Positions 26,576 to 35,244 of a stretch of 64,000 nt of DNA are shown piece by piece. The stretch is from Bacteroidota bacterium. GTDB taxonomy: Bacteria > Bacteroidota > Ignavibacteria > Kapaibacteriales > HRBIN21. A program made the translations under genes and the position numbers. Numbering within the stretch: position 1 is the first letter of the stretch; each line of letters starts with the position of its first letter. A model generated the notes under the pieces. That model made no database searches. It was given only the letters and a program-made list of their open reading frames with translations, and had not been told where the DNA came from. The stretch lies in assembly GCA_030550275.1 (NCBI GenBank), contig JAUQPR010000002.1:171898-235897 (forward strand), given 5' to 3'.

Positions 26576-27936
26576 GCTGCACACTGCTGCTGTGGACATT
26601 CCTGTCGTTGCTGCCCCAGCCGAGCGCTCCACAGCCACTCCTGCATGCTTCCGCACTTGCGCTGCACCCGCCCATTGCGAAGACCCAACGGCGCACCGTG
26701 CGCACTCCGAGCAAATCTGCCCGGAAGCTTGCTCTCCGGAGGTCCTCGCGCCGCCCTCCCCTGCATCGGCGTCGCCCACAGCGTGCTATCCCGCGCTGGA
26801 CGCTGCTCCAGGATACGCTGCTGGACTCCAGCCTACGCTACCGCATGTACCAAGTCGCTGGAGCCCACCCCCTCCGGCTCCATCTCCTGAACTTTACCCC
26901 AACCCCTACGACCGAACTTCGGCTCATCCCCGCGCTGCCGAACCGAGCGGAGCCGCTTCCCGAACTCATCGCCCGCTGCGATTCGACGTTGCCGGATGCA
27001 ACCATCCTGGCAGCAGTCAACGGGTACTTCTGGTCTGCACGGGCTTCCCCCGTTGGATTGGCCGCCAGCGAGGGGGAAGCGCTGCAACTGCACCGGTACA
27101 AGCGCTGGAGCAGCATCGCCGTAGACCGATACGGGCGCGCAACCATTGATACGTTCCTGCTGGAGCTCTCCGTGCGGTTCCCCTCGGGCGCGCAGCTGCC
27201 CATCGCCGGGGTCAATCGGCGGAAGGACACCGCCGGAGTCGTGCTCTACACACGCTTTGCCGGCGATACCATCCCTCCGCCGCCACCTGCGCCTGCGCCC
27301 CTCGGTGCGGAGGAGGAGCTGCTGGATTCGGTTCCTGCGCCTGCTGTTGCTGCTGCAGAGCCCCTGGAGCTGCGGACGCGCAAGCTGCGGCTGCGCTACC
27401 TGTCCAGCCCTGCGCTGAATGCCCGCACGCCGTGCCTTGTGCTGGATACGGCGTCGGGAGCGGTCTCGATGCCCTTGCGGGGCTGCGTACTCTCGGTGGG
27501 GAGCGTGGTGGCTGCTGATTCGCTCCCCCGTCCCGGAGACACCGTGTGGCTGGAGAGCCAACTGCTCCCACGGCTGCGCCAGCAGATTGTGCTGCTGTGC
27601 AGTGGAACGCCTCGGCTGCTGCGCGCAGGAGCAGTGCGGATCGAAGCCGCACAGGAGGGGACCGTCTCGGCACGCTTCCTCCACCGGCGGCGAGCCCGAA
27701 CGGCGATTGGAATAGACCGCTACCAGCGCCTTCTGCTGCTTGTCGTCGAACAAAACGGGTACTCTGCTGGTGTCACCATCGAGGAGCTGGCGCGGCTCCT
27801 ACGCCGGCTCGGAGCGGTCGAGGCGCTGAACCTGGATGGCGGCTCCTCGAGCGCACTCTGCATCCGCGGGCTTGGATGCTTTGGGAGTGCCCACCCCGTT
27901 GCCTCTGCGCTTGCAATTGTGCGCAAGCGCTTCTGA
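26572..27936 (+). CDS. Exported NAGPA-type phosphodiester glycosidase family protein
   Basis: A 454-residue protein with a hydrophobic N-terminus, an unusually basic stretch at about 37-72 (clusters of Arg and Lys), then the phosphodiester glycosidase domain: AAVNGYFW, GVNRRKDTAGVVLYT, RTAIGIDRYQRLLLLVV and the terminal EALNLDGGSSSALCI. Family members remove sugar phosphodiesters and often occur with exopolysaccharide genes. A proline- and alanine-rich insertion interrupts the domain at about 240-285. The ATG overlaps the stop of the upstream membrane protein gene. Confidence 0.8.
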   Translation: MSCTLLLWTFLSLLPQPSAPQPLLHASALALHPPIAKTQRRTVRTPSKSARKLALRRSSRRPPLHRRRPQRAIPRWTLLQDTLLDSSLRYRMYQVAGAHPLRLHLLNFTPTPTTELRLIPALPNRAEPLPELIARCDSTLPDATILAAVNGYFWSARASPVGLAASEGEALQLHRYKRWSSIAVDRYGRATIDTFLLELSVRFPSGAQLPIAGVNRRKDTAGVVLYTRFAGDTIPPPPPAPAPLGAEEELLDSVPAPAVAAAEPLELRTRKLRLRYLSSPALNARTPCLVLDTASGAVSMPLRGCVLSVGSVVAADSLPRPGDTVWLESQLLPRLRQQIVLLCSGTPRLLRAGAVRIEAAQEGTVSARFLHRRRARTAIGIDRYQRLLLLVVEQNGYSAGVTIEELARLLRRLGAVEALNLDGGSSSALCIRGLGCFGSAHPVASALAIVRKRF

Positions 27937-27944
27937 GCGTGCGG

Positions 27945-29177
27945 CTACGGCACCACCGATTCGGCAATCGAGCGGGAGCGATCGTAGAGCCACCGCAGCA
28001 AGGGCTTGCGTCCGATAACGATCGCCGCCTGCACGGGCAACCCCTTCTGCAGCCGCAGGAGCACTCCGCTGCCTCGTTCGCGCACCTGCTCGCTGCGGAG
28101 CGATGCCCGCACGATGTAGACCGGCTGCCCCGTGCCGGTGGCGCCAACGTTCTCCGCAACGCTGAGTACCTCCCCTTCGAGCCGCTCCCACTGCCCTGCT
28201 GGGTAGCCTTGGAGCAGGTAGCGCACGGGCTGCCCCGAGCGCACCAACAGGATATCTGCCGGTTCAACCAGGAGCTCCGCCTCCAGTTGTGCCTCCGGCG
28301 TAAGGGTAAGCAACTCCTGCCCAGCGGTACAGTACGCCCCAACGCCTGGGATGCGCAGCTCGGTAATCTGCCCATCCACAGGGGCGGTGAGCACGTACGA
28401 GCGCAACTGCTCCCGCAGTAGGCGCTGCTGCGTGCGGAGCTCCTGGAGCCGGTGCTCTGCAGCGTCGAGCCGCTGGACCAACTCCTGGCGACGCGACTGC
28501 AAGTACTGCATCGTACGCAGCTCCAGCTCGCGCACCGCTGCGAGGGCTTCCTCGTACTCCTCGCCACTGGCAAACTGCCGTTCGTAGAGCGCTGCCGTGC
28601 GCTCCCAGCGCCGCCGGAGCAGCTCCTGCTGCCGGGCAAATAGCTGCACGTCCTTGCGGATAAGCTGCGCGAGCGCCTGCACCATTGGACTGCGCCACGT
28701 CCGCTGCGGGAGCTGCCCCAGCAGCTCCGTCGGGCTTCCACCGGTGGGCAACTGCTGCAGGAGCTGTTGGAGCTCTTCGGCATTGAGCTGCTCGTGTGCC
28801 AACTCCTGCTCCAGCGTCCGCAGCCGCACCCGCACCTCTGAGTCTCGGAAGCGCACGAGCGTATCCCCTTGGCGCACGACCTGGTGCAACTGCACCCGCA
28901 GCTCCTCCACGATGCCCTCCACCGGACTCCGCAGCACGTGCACGGGAACGTGCGGGCGCAGCATCCCTCGGCATCGGACCACGACCTCGATGTGCGCAAA
29001 CGCCGCCCACAGTAGCAGCCCAAACACTCCAGCAACGGCAATCCAGAAGAGCCAAATCCCCGTCGGTCCAGGGCGGACCAGCTGCGACTCCAGCGTCTCC
29101 GGTACAGATTCCGCTGGCAGGAACAGTTGCTGCTCCAGCCAATTCCAATCCATGCCCTGGTGCTGCTGCCGCATCAT
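27945..29177 (-). CDS. HlyD-family membrane fusion (adaptor) protein
   Basis: Periplasmic adaptor of a type I secretion system, 410 residues. One membrane helix lies at about 42-62 (FWIAVAGVFGLLLWAAFAHI), followed by the lipoyl-like HVLRSPVEGIVEELRV, a long coiled-coil hairpin (about 115-270) and the returning LTAPVDGQITELRI half-motif. Its ATG overlaps the stop of the exporter gene as ATGA, so the two proteins are produced together. An outer-membrane TolC partner is not in the window. Confidence 0.88.
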   Translation of the reverse strand: MMRQQHQGMDWNWLEQQLFLPAESVPETLESQLVRPGPTGIWLFWIAVAGVFGLLLWAAFAHIEVVVRCRGMLRPHVPVHVLRSPVEGIVEELRVQLHQVVRQGDTLVRFRDSEVRVRLRTLEQELAHEQLNAEELQQLLQQLPTGGSPTELLGQLPQRTWRSPMVQALAQLIRKDVQLFARQQELLRRRWERTAALYERQFASGEEYEEALAAVRELELRTMQYLQSRRQELVQRLDAAEHRLQELRTQQRLLREQLRSYVLTAPVDGQITELRIPGVGAYCTAGQELLTLTPEAQLEAELLVEPADILLVRSGQPVRYLLQGYPAGQWERLEGEVLSVAENVGATGTGQPVYIVRASLRSEQVRERGSGVLLRLQKGLPVQAAIVIGRKPLLRWLYDRSRSIAESVVP

Positions 29178-31363
29178 AGGTAGAGCTGGAGTTCGCCCTC
29201 AAGCGGAAGCTGCCGACGCCAGAGCGATGCGTACACGCCCTGCTGCTGTAGGAGCTCGGCGTGGCTTCCCTCCTCAACGATGCGTCCGTCGGCAAGCACT
29301 GCAATTCGGTCGGCGATGCGCACGGTGCTGAGCCGGTGGGCAATCAGCAGGATTGTCACCCCCTCACGGCGCAGCTCCTCGAGCAGGCGCAGCAGCAGCT
29401 CCTCGGTTGCCAGGTCCAGATTGCTCGTTGCCTCATCCAGCACCAGCACTCGCGGTTGGCGATACAGCGCACGGGCAATTGCCAGGCGCTGCCGCTGCCC
29501 GCCGGAGAGCAGCACCCCGTGTTCACCCAACAGGGTATCGTAGCGGGCGGGCAACTGTGCAATCATCCGGTCAATCCCCACGCGGCGGCACACCTGGATG
29601 ACGCGCTCCCGATCGGGCTGCAGATCCCCGTAGGCAACGTTCTCCAACACCGTCCCGTGGAAAAGCTCGATCTCCTGCGGCACAACTCCAATGACCCGGC
29701 GCAGCCACTCGGTGTCCAGATCACGGATGTCTACCCCGTCGAGCAGAATTGCGCCCTCCGTGAGCGGGTAGAGCTTGAGCAGTAGCCGTACCAGGGTGGT
29801 CTTGCCCGCACCGGATTCCCCCACAATGGCGGTGATCTGCCCCGCAGGGATGTGCAACGAGCATTCGCGCAGCACGAAATTGCCAAAGCCGTAGCGGAAG
29901 GAGCAGCGTCGGAACTCGATCTCGCCTCGCAACTGCTCCGCCCGCAGCCGGATTCCACGTCCATGCCGTTGGGGTTCGCTCTCCAGGACCAGAATCTCGA
30001 AGAGCCGCTCGGCAGCCACGACCGCATCCTGCAACGTCTGCTGCAGCGAGAGCAATCGCCCCAGCGGCTGCGTCAGGAGCGACACCAGAAACGAAAACGC
30101 CACCAGCTCCCCCATACTCAGCCTGCCCTGCAGCAGAAGTGCGCCTCCAACCCAGAAGACCACAAGCAGAGCCAGCGACCCGAGCAGCTCCCCCGACAGC
30201 GACGCCACCAGATGCTGCCGCAGCGAACGCCCCAGGAGGCGCACGATGTTGACAAACCCCTGTTCGGCTTTCCACTGCGCTGCGATCTCTGCCGTCATCG
30301 CCTTCACCGTGGCGATGCCGGAGAGCGTAGAGGTGAAGTGCGCCTGCAGCTCCGCTCCGCGCTCGGCAAGCGCCCGCTGGGTGCGCTGCATCGGACGGCG
30401 CAGCAACGCAACCACTGCAGCGTACGCCGGGAACATCCCCATTGCACCCAGCGCCAGCGTTGGCGAGAGCAGCCACATCAGCCCGAAGGCGACCGCCAGC
30501 ATCGTGGCGTCCACCAGGAGTGTTACGGCGGCGGTGGCGATCGCATTACGCACCTTGACGGCATCGTAGACACGCGCAAGGAGCTCGCCGGTGCGCCGAG
30601 CATCGAAGAACTCCTGCGGCAAACGCAGCAGGTGGCGGAAGTAGCCCAGCACCAGCGCCGCATCCACCCGCTGCACGATCTCAAAGAGCAGCAACGAACG
30701 CACCCAGCCAAACAATGCCCGCAGGGCGATGGTGCCCAGCATCGCAATCCCGAGCGCGTGCAGTAACACGAGATTGCCCGTGGGGAAGACCACGTCGAAG
30801 AGCAAGCCGGCGTAGAGCGCCGACCCCAGGCTCAAGAGCGTATACAGCAACGCCCCCAGCGTTGCCTGCGCCAAGCGGCGTCGGTGTGGTGCCAGCAACC
30901 GCAGCACATACCGCAACGGCGAAATCCCCAGGTCCGCCTGCCGGAACTCCTCCCGCGGCGCCAGGATGATAACCACCCCGCTCCACTGCGCCAGGAACTC
31001 CTCCATCGGCATCCAGCGGAGCCCTTCGGCGGGGTCGCCTATGAGCACCCGCTCGCGCTGCACCCGATAGAGCACCACGAAGTGCGGGCGCCGCCCCGGC
31101 ATCATGAACATGTGCACGATGGCGGGCAGTGGCAGGTCGGGCAACATGTCCGGCAGGATTCGCGCGCCCTTCGCGTAGAAGCCCAGCTCCTCGGCTGCCT
31201 TGATAATGCCCAGCGCCGTTGTCCCCTCGCGCTCCGTCAGCGCATACTGGCGAACCAACGCAATCGGGATCCTCAGCCCCCAGTAGGTGGCAACCGACGC
31301 CAGCACGGCTGCTCCGCAGTCGTTGGGATCATGCTGGCGTATGACCACTGGGCGCCGACGCAT
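29174..31363 (-). CDS. Peptidase C39-domain ABC exporter (PCAT-type)
   Basis: Bifunctional exporter that cleaves a leader, normally at a double glycine, and transports the cargo. In 729 residues: C39 peptidase domain with Gln10, Cys16 (HDPNDCGAAV), His94 (RRPHFVVLYR) and Asp110 (VLIGDPAEG), so the catalytic set is intact; six-helix membrane domain at about 155-440; ATPase domain with Walker A IVGESGAGKTTLV, signature LSGGQRQRLAIARAL and Walker B VLVLDEATSNLD. A TAATTTTG promoter lies 28 bases upstream. I found no double-glycine precursor peptide next to it, so the cargo is unknown. Confidence 0.93.
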   Translation of the reverse strand: MRRRPVVIRQHDPNDCGAAVLASVATYWGLRIPIALVRQYALTEREGTTALGIIKAAEELGFYAKGARILPDMLPDLPLPAIVHMFMMPGRRPHFVVLYRVQRERVLIGDPAEGLRWMPMEEFLAQWSGVVIILAPREEFRQADLGISPLRYVLRLLAPHRRRLAQATLGALLYTLLSLGSALYAGLLFDVVFPTGNLVLLHALGIAMLGTIALRALFGWVRSLLLFEIVQRVDAALVLGYFRHLLRLPQEFFDARRTGELLARVYDAVKVRNAIATAAVTLLVDATMLAVAFGLMWLLSPTLALGAMGMFPAYAAVVALLRRPMQRTQRALAERGAELQAHFTSTLSGIATVKAMTAEIAAQWKAEQGFVNIVRLLGRSLRQHLVASLSGELLGSLALLVVFWVGGALLLQGRLSMGELVAFSFLVSLLTQPLGRLLSLQQTLQDAVVAAERLFEILVLESEPQRHGRGIRLRAEQLRGEIEFRRCSFRYGFGNFVLRECSLHIPAGQITAIVGESGAGKTTLVRLLLKLYPLTEGAILLDGVDIRDLDTEWLRRVIGVVPQEIELFHGTVLENVAYGDLQPDRERVIQVCRRVGIDRMIAQLPARYDTLLGEHGVLLSGGQRQRLAIARALYRQPRVLVLDEATSNLDLATEELLLRLLEELRREGVTILLIAHRLSTVRIADRIAVLADGRIVEEGSHAELLQQQGVYASLWRRQLPLEGELQLYL

Positions 31364-31391
31364 TGGGAGAGAGTTCTCGGACAGCCTGCTG

Positions 31392-31399
31392 CAAAATTA
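31392..31399 (-). promoter_or_regulatory. Promoter -7 element (TAATTTTG) of the C39 exporter operon
   Basis: Exact TAnnTTTG on the minus strand, 28 bases before the ATG at 31363, the same spacing as for the fatty acid hydroxylase gene. Confidence 0.72.
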
Positions 31400-31436
31400 C
31401 ACGGCAGCACTGCCTCCCCCGGCACGCCCAGGAGCC

Positions 31437-31682
31437 TTAGTCTTGCGTGCCGTGCCACTGGAACGCACGCATGCGCTGCCGCCGAGCCCGCCACAACACA
31501 ATTCCCACAATCAGCCCCAGGAGGTAGGGAAACACCAGCAGCAGCACAATTCCCGAACGCAGCACCTGGGCGAAGGTTGGATCCCCGCTCTCCACCGCCG
31601 AACGGCACAGCGCACACTGCGCCCACCCCACCGACGCCGGCAGTGCAAGAAGCAACAGCACCGCTGTGCCCATGCTGCGCAT
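31437..31682 (-). CDS. Small exported membrane protein at the end of the oxidase operon
   Basis: An 81-residue product: a signal-like N-terminus (LLLLALPASVGWA), then QCALCRSAVESGD with a C-x2-C pair, then one membrane helix (about 46-66) and a basic tail. ATG at 31682; a second ATG at 31673 is possible. It lies four bases after the subunit IV gene. The C-x2-C facing the periplasm could bind metal or a heme/copper partner, but this is speculation; no family recognised. Confidence 0.6.
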   Translation of the reverse strand: MRSMGTAVLLLLALPASVGWAQCALCRSAVESGDPTFAQVLRSGIVLLLVFPYLLGLIVGIVLWRARRQRMRAFQWHGTQD

Positions 31683-31686
31683 CCTC

Positions 31687-32022
31687 TCACCGCCGAAGCC
31701 ACACTGCAACACCATCGGGGACCAGCCCCGCAACCATCGCAATTAGCAAAATCAGCGGTGCAACAATAGCGTACACCAGCGACAAGCGCTCAAACCGCAG
31801 ATGCATAAAGAACGCCATGATCAAACCTGCTTTCATCAGCGCCAAAATGCTCAGGAGCACCGTCTTGAGCCATCCCGTCAAATGCGCTATATCCACGAAG
31901 TACGCCAAGGCGCTCAGCACAAAGAGCCAGCCCCAGACGACTAAATACGTTCGAATCGGAGCATGCACAGCCCCTTCGGCTTCACTGTGATGCGTGCTCT
32001 GTTGCACCATCGGCTGCTCCAT
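31687..32022 (-). CDS. Cytochrome c oxidase subunit IV (caa3-type, prokaryotic)
   Basis: A 111-residue membrane protein with three helices (about 25-45, 52-75, 84-106) and the ALMKAGLIMAFFMHLRFE signature of the bacterial oxidase subunit IV family. It stabilises the terminal oxidase complex. It is the fifth gene of the minus-strand oxidase operon, nine bases downstream of subunit III. Confidence 0.85.
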   Translation of the reverse strand: MEQPMVQQSTHHSEAEGAVHAPIRTYLVVWGWLFVLSALAYFVDIAHLTGWLKTVLLSILALMKAGLIMAFFMHLRFERLSLVYAIVAPLILLIAMVAGLVPDGVAVWLRR

Positions 32023-32031
32023 CGCGCACCC

Positions 32032-32688
32032 TCAGAACAGGTAGAACATCGTGAAGATGAACACCCAGATGAGGTCCACAAAGTGCCAGTAAAGCCCGGC
32101 AACTTCCACGGCTTCGTATGAACCCCGCCGGTCGTACACGCCCCTGGCAACCTGACGGGCAATGACGGCCAGGTAGATCACCCCGCTGAGCACGTGCAGC
32201 CCATGGAAGCCCGTCAGCGTGAAGAAGTATGCACCAAACTGTGGTGGACCGAAGGGGTTCCACCAGGGGCGCACCCCGTAGTCCACGATGAGATGGGTCC
32301 ACTCGTACGCCTGGCAGCCCACAAAGGTCAACCCCAAGAGTATGGTCAAGGTCAGGTAGCGGACCGTTGCGCGCTTGTTGCGCTCGTAGGCATTGGCTAC
32401 GGCCAGCGCCATCGTCCCGCTGCTGCTGACCAAGATGAAGGTCATAATGGCGATGAGCAGCAGCGGCACTTCGGTTCCTCCGATATGCAGTGCGAAGACC
32501 TTCCCCGTATCCACCCACGTCCCCACGCTGGCACGGCTGGTGGCATAACTCACCAGAAAGCTACCGAAGATGAAGGCGTCCGAGAGGATGAAGATCCACA
32601 TCATGAGCTTTTGCCAGCTCACCCCAAACGGGGAGATGCCCCCAGCCCAAGGGGAGCGGGATTCCACCACCTGTACATGCGCGCTCAT
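32032..32688 (-). CDS. coxC: Cytochrome c oxidase subunit III
   Basis: Membrane subunit of the heme-copper oxidase, 218 residues with five hydrophobic helices. Typical features are KLMMWIFILSDAFIFGSFL near the start, FTLTGFHGLHVLSGVIYL and the C-terminal GLYWHFVDLIWVFIFTMFYLF. The ATG at 32688 is chosen because GGAGGAGA lies four bases upstream; the longer open frame overlaps the preceding gene. A second subunit III-like protein is encoded immediately upstream. Confidence 0.92.
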   Translation of the reverse strand: MSAHVQVVESRSPWAGGISPFGVSWQKLMMWIFILSDAFIFGSFLVSYATSRASVGTWVDTGKVFALHIGGTEVPLLLIAIMTFILVSSSGTMALAVANAYERNKRATVRYLTLTILLGLTFVGCQAYEWTHLIVDYGVRPWWNPFGPPQFGAYFFTLTGFHGLHVLSGVIYLAVIARQVARGVYDRRGSYEAVEVAGLYWHFVDLIWVFIFTMFYLF

Positions 32689-32714
32689 TGTCTCCTCCCC
32701 ACGTTGGTGTACCA

Positions 32715-33332
32715 TCATCGGGTCACGAGCAGGACAAGCAATCCAATCCAAACCACCGTCAGGAAGTGCCAGTACAGCGCCGTCGGCGCCAGACGCCGTT
32801 GGAACACCAGCGGACGCTTCCGCACCGCCACCAGCGCCCCCAGCGCAATCAGCCCACCCAGCAGGTGCAATCCATGCGCAGCCGTCAGTACGTAGAAGAA
32901 ATCCACCGCGGGCATGCGTGCCAAGCCCAGCCCATGAGCCATTAGCTCGCGCCAAGCACTGAGCTGCCCCGCCACGAATAGCCCACCCAACGCCACCGTA
33001 AGCCAGAGCAGCCCGGTCGGGACGGACTCAGCAAAGCGCCGCCTACGGACGCGCCACTGAACCATCCCAAGCGTGATGCTGCTTGCCAACAGCACGGCTG
33101 TATTTGCCCACACGATCGAGGGAAGCGGGAACATCCGCCCATCGGTGCCGATGCGTACAATCGCCGCGCTGGAGAACGCCCCAAAGAGCATCGTCACCCC
33201 AACGATGAGCAGCCACATGAAGAGCTGTCCCGTTGGCATCAACGGTCCACCCCCACCCGGCGGGAAGCCATCCCGCCCGAACTGCCCAATGTTACCTCCC
33301 GACCGGCGCCGGACTGGAACGCGCACCTGCAT
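32715..33332 (-). CDS. Second cytochrome c oxidase subunit III-like protein
   Basis: A 205-residue protein with about five hydrophobic helices and the subunit III pattern VLTAAHGLHLLGGLIAL and ALYWHFLTVVWIGLLVLLVTR at the C-terminus. It is clearly related to, but not a recent copy of, the neighbouring coxC. It starts two bases after the coxA stop. Paired subunit III genes occur in some Bacteroidota oxidase clusters; which of the two is in the mature enzyme is not evident. Confidence 0.85.
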   Translation of the reverse strand: MQVRVPVRRRSGGNIGQFGRDGFPPGGGGPLMPTGQLFMWLLIVGVTMLFGAFSSAAIVRIGTDGRMFPLPSIVWANTAVLLASSITLGMVQWRVRRRRFAESVPTGLLWLTVALGGLFVAGQLSAWRELMAHGLGLARMPAVDFFYVLTAAHGLHLLGGLIALGALVAVRKRPLVFQRRLAPTALYWHFLTVVWIGLLVLLVTR

Positions 33333-33334
33333 GG

Positions 33335-35227
33335 TCAGCTCCCCGCCGAATCTCCATTCCCATGGGCATGCCCGTTGGCACCGTTTCCAGTGCCTCCATC
33401 TCCGGAGGGCGCCGTACCGGCGACCACATGCACCCGGCGTCCAGGCTCACCCGTAGGCTCCTGCTCCACCGGCACCGTCTGCGGCACAAAGTCGCTGGAT
33501 GCTCCAGGCACGCTGTAATCGTACGCCCAGCGGTGGACCACCGGCAATGTCTCACCCCAGTTCCCGTGCGGCGGCGGAGAGGGTGCCTGCCACTCCAGTG
33601 TCGTTGCCTGCCACGGGTTGGCATCCGCCTTCTTCCCCCACCACAGGCTCCGCACGAAGTTGATTAGGAACAGCACCTGCGCCGCCCCCACGGCAAACGC
33701 CGCAATGCTAATGAACACCTGAATGCTCTGCGCATCCGGGGGCAGGTACTGCAGAACACCGAATCCATAGTACCGACGGGGCACCCCCATGAAGCCCAGG
33801 TAGTGCATCGGGAAGAAAATCGCGTACATCCCCAAAAACGTCAGCCAGAAGTGCAGCTTCCCCAGCCGCTCGTCCATCATCCGCCCGAACAGCTTCGGGA
33901 ACCAGTAGTACAAGCCCGCAAAGACCCCGAAGACCGAGCTTGTCGCCATAACGATGTGGAAGTGCGCCACGACAAAGTAGGTGTCGTGCAGTTGGATATC
34001 AATCGTCGGGTTGCCCAAGAAGATGCCCGTCAGCCCGCCGGTGACGAACGTGGAGACAAAGCCGATGGCGAAGAGCATCGGCGTAGTAAAGCGCAGCTTC
34101 CCGCGCCAGAGCGTCCCCAGCCAGTTGAAGGTCTTGATCGCCGACGGTACGGAGATGATGAGCGTCGTCAGCGTGAACGCTGCGCTGAGCCAAATGTTCA
34201 TCCCGCTGACGAACATGTGGTGCCCCCAGACGATGAAGCTCAAAAAGCCGATTGCCAGAATCGAGAGCACCATCACGCGGTAGCCAAAGATCGGCTTGCG
34301 CGCGTTGTTGGAGATGATCTCGGAGGCGATCCCCATCGCCGGCAAAATCAGGATGTACACCTCCGGATGCCCCAAGAACCAGAACAGATGCTGCCACAGC
34401 AGCGGATTGCCTCCCTCGCGCGCCAGATGCTCACCCCCAACCACAAGGTGCGTCAGGTAGAAGCTCGTGCCCAGGTGCCGGTCCAGCAGCAGCAACACCG
34501 CCCCGGCAAACAATGCCGGAAAGGCAAGCAAGCCCAAAATCGCCGCCACAAACAACGCCCACACCATCAGCGGCAGCCGCATCATGGACATCCCCTGCGT
34601 GCGCAGGTTCAGCGTCGTGGTGATGTAGTTCAATCCCCCCATGACCGAGGACACGATGAACACCGCCATGGAGATGAGCCACAGCGTCTGCCCCAACTGC
34701 GAACCGGGCACTGCCGTTTTCACCGCACTCAGCGGAGGATACGCCGTCCACCCCGCTGCCGCAGCACCCCCGGTCACAAAGAGTGAGGCGACCATAATGA
34801 TGCACGAGAGCAGGAAGACCCAGTAACTGAGCATGTTCACAAACGGGAACGCCATATCCCGCGCCCCGCACTGCAGCGGAATCAGCAGGTTCCCAAAGCC
34901 TCCCAGGAAGATCGCCGTCAGGAAGAAGAAGATCATCAGCGTCCCGTGCATCGTCGTCATCGCCAAGTAGGCATCCGGGCGCAGGACGCCGCTCTCATCG
35001 AAGAGCGCCGGAAAGAGCTTCGCAGCGATCGGGACAGACTCCCCCGGCCACGCCAACGGGATGCGCATGAGCCAGGACATCACCAACCCAATCACGCCCA
35101 TGATGAGCGAAGTAATGATGTACTGGCGGGCGATGACCTTGTGGTCTGTGCTGAAAATCCGTCGCCAGAGGCTCTGCTTGTGCTCGTGTGCGAGAGCAGC
35201 TTCGGCGTGAACATGCGGCGTTGCCAT
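33335..35227 (-). CDS. coxA: Cytochrome c oxidase subunit I (A1-type heme-copper oxidase)
   Basis: Catalytic subunit reducing O2 to water and pumping protons. The 630 residues contain twelve or more helices, TTMHGTLMIFFF with the heme His, WFLGHPEVYILILPAMG with the Cu-B His and the A1-type proton-channel Glu, WGHHMFVSG with the His pair, and DTYFVVAHFHIVM with the heme ligands. A D-channel-like Asp (GARDMAFP) and a K-channel-like Lys (SAIKTFNW) are both present. The last about 60 residues form a Gly/Asn/His-rich soluble tail. The operon order is coxB-coxA-III'-III-IV. Confidence 0.97.
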   Translation of the reverse strand: MATPHVHAEAALAHEHKQSLWRRIFSTDHKVIARQYIITSLIMGVIGLVMSWLMRIPLAWPGESVPIAAKLFPALFDESGVLRPDAYLAMTTMHGTLMIFFFLTAIFLGGFGNLLIPLQCGARDMAFPFVNMLSYWVFLLSCIIMVASLFVTGGAAAAGWTAYPPLSAVKTAVPGSQLGQTLWLISMAVFIVSSVMGGLNYITTTLNLRTQGMSMMRLPLMVWALFVAAILGLLAFPALFAGAVLLLLDRHLGTSFYLTHLVVGGEHLAREGGNPLLWQHLFWFLGHPEVYILILPAMGIASEIISNNARKPIFGYRVMVLSILAIGFLSFIVWGHHMFVSGMNIWLSAAFTLTTLIISVPSAIKTFNWLGTLWRGKLRFTTPMLFAIGFVSTFVTGGLTGIFLGNPTIDIQLHDTYFVVAHFHIVMATSSVFGVFAGLYYWFPKLFGRMMDERLGKLHFWLTFLGMYAIFFPMHYLGFMGVPRRYYGFGVLQYLPPDAQSIQVFISIAAFAVGAAQVLFLINFVRSLWWGKKADANPWQATTLEWQAPSPPPHGNWGETLPVVHRWAYDYSVPGASSDFVPQTVPVEQEPTGEPGRRVHVVAGTAPSGDGGTGNGANGHAHGNGDSAGS

Positions 35228-35244
35228 CGGTAGAGAGGCTTGCT

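Noticed and set aside
31437..31682. Cargo peptide for the neighbouring C39 exporter
   Set aside because: It has a signal-like N-terminus and membrane helix but no double-glycine leader, and it belongs to the oxidase operon by spacing.
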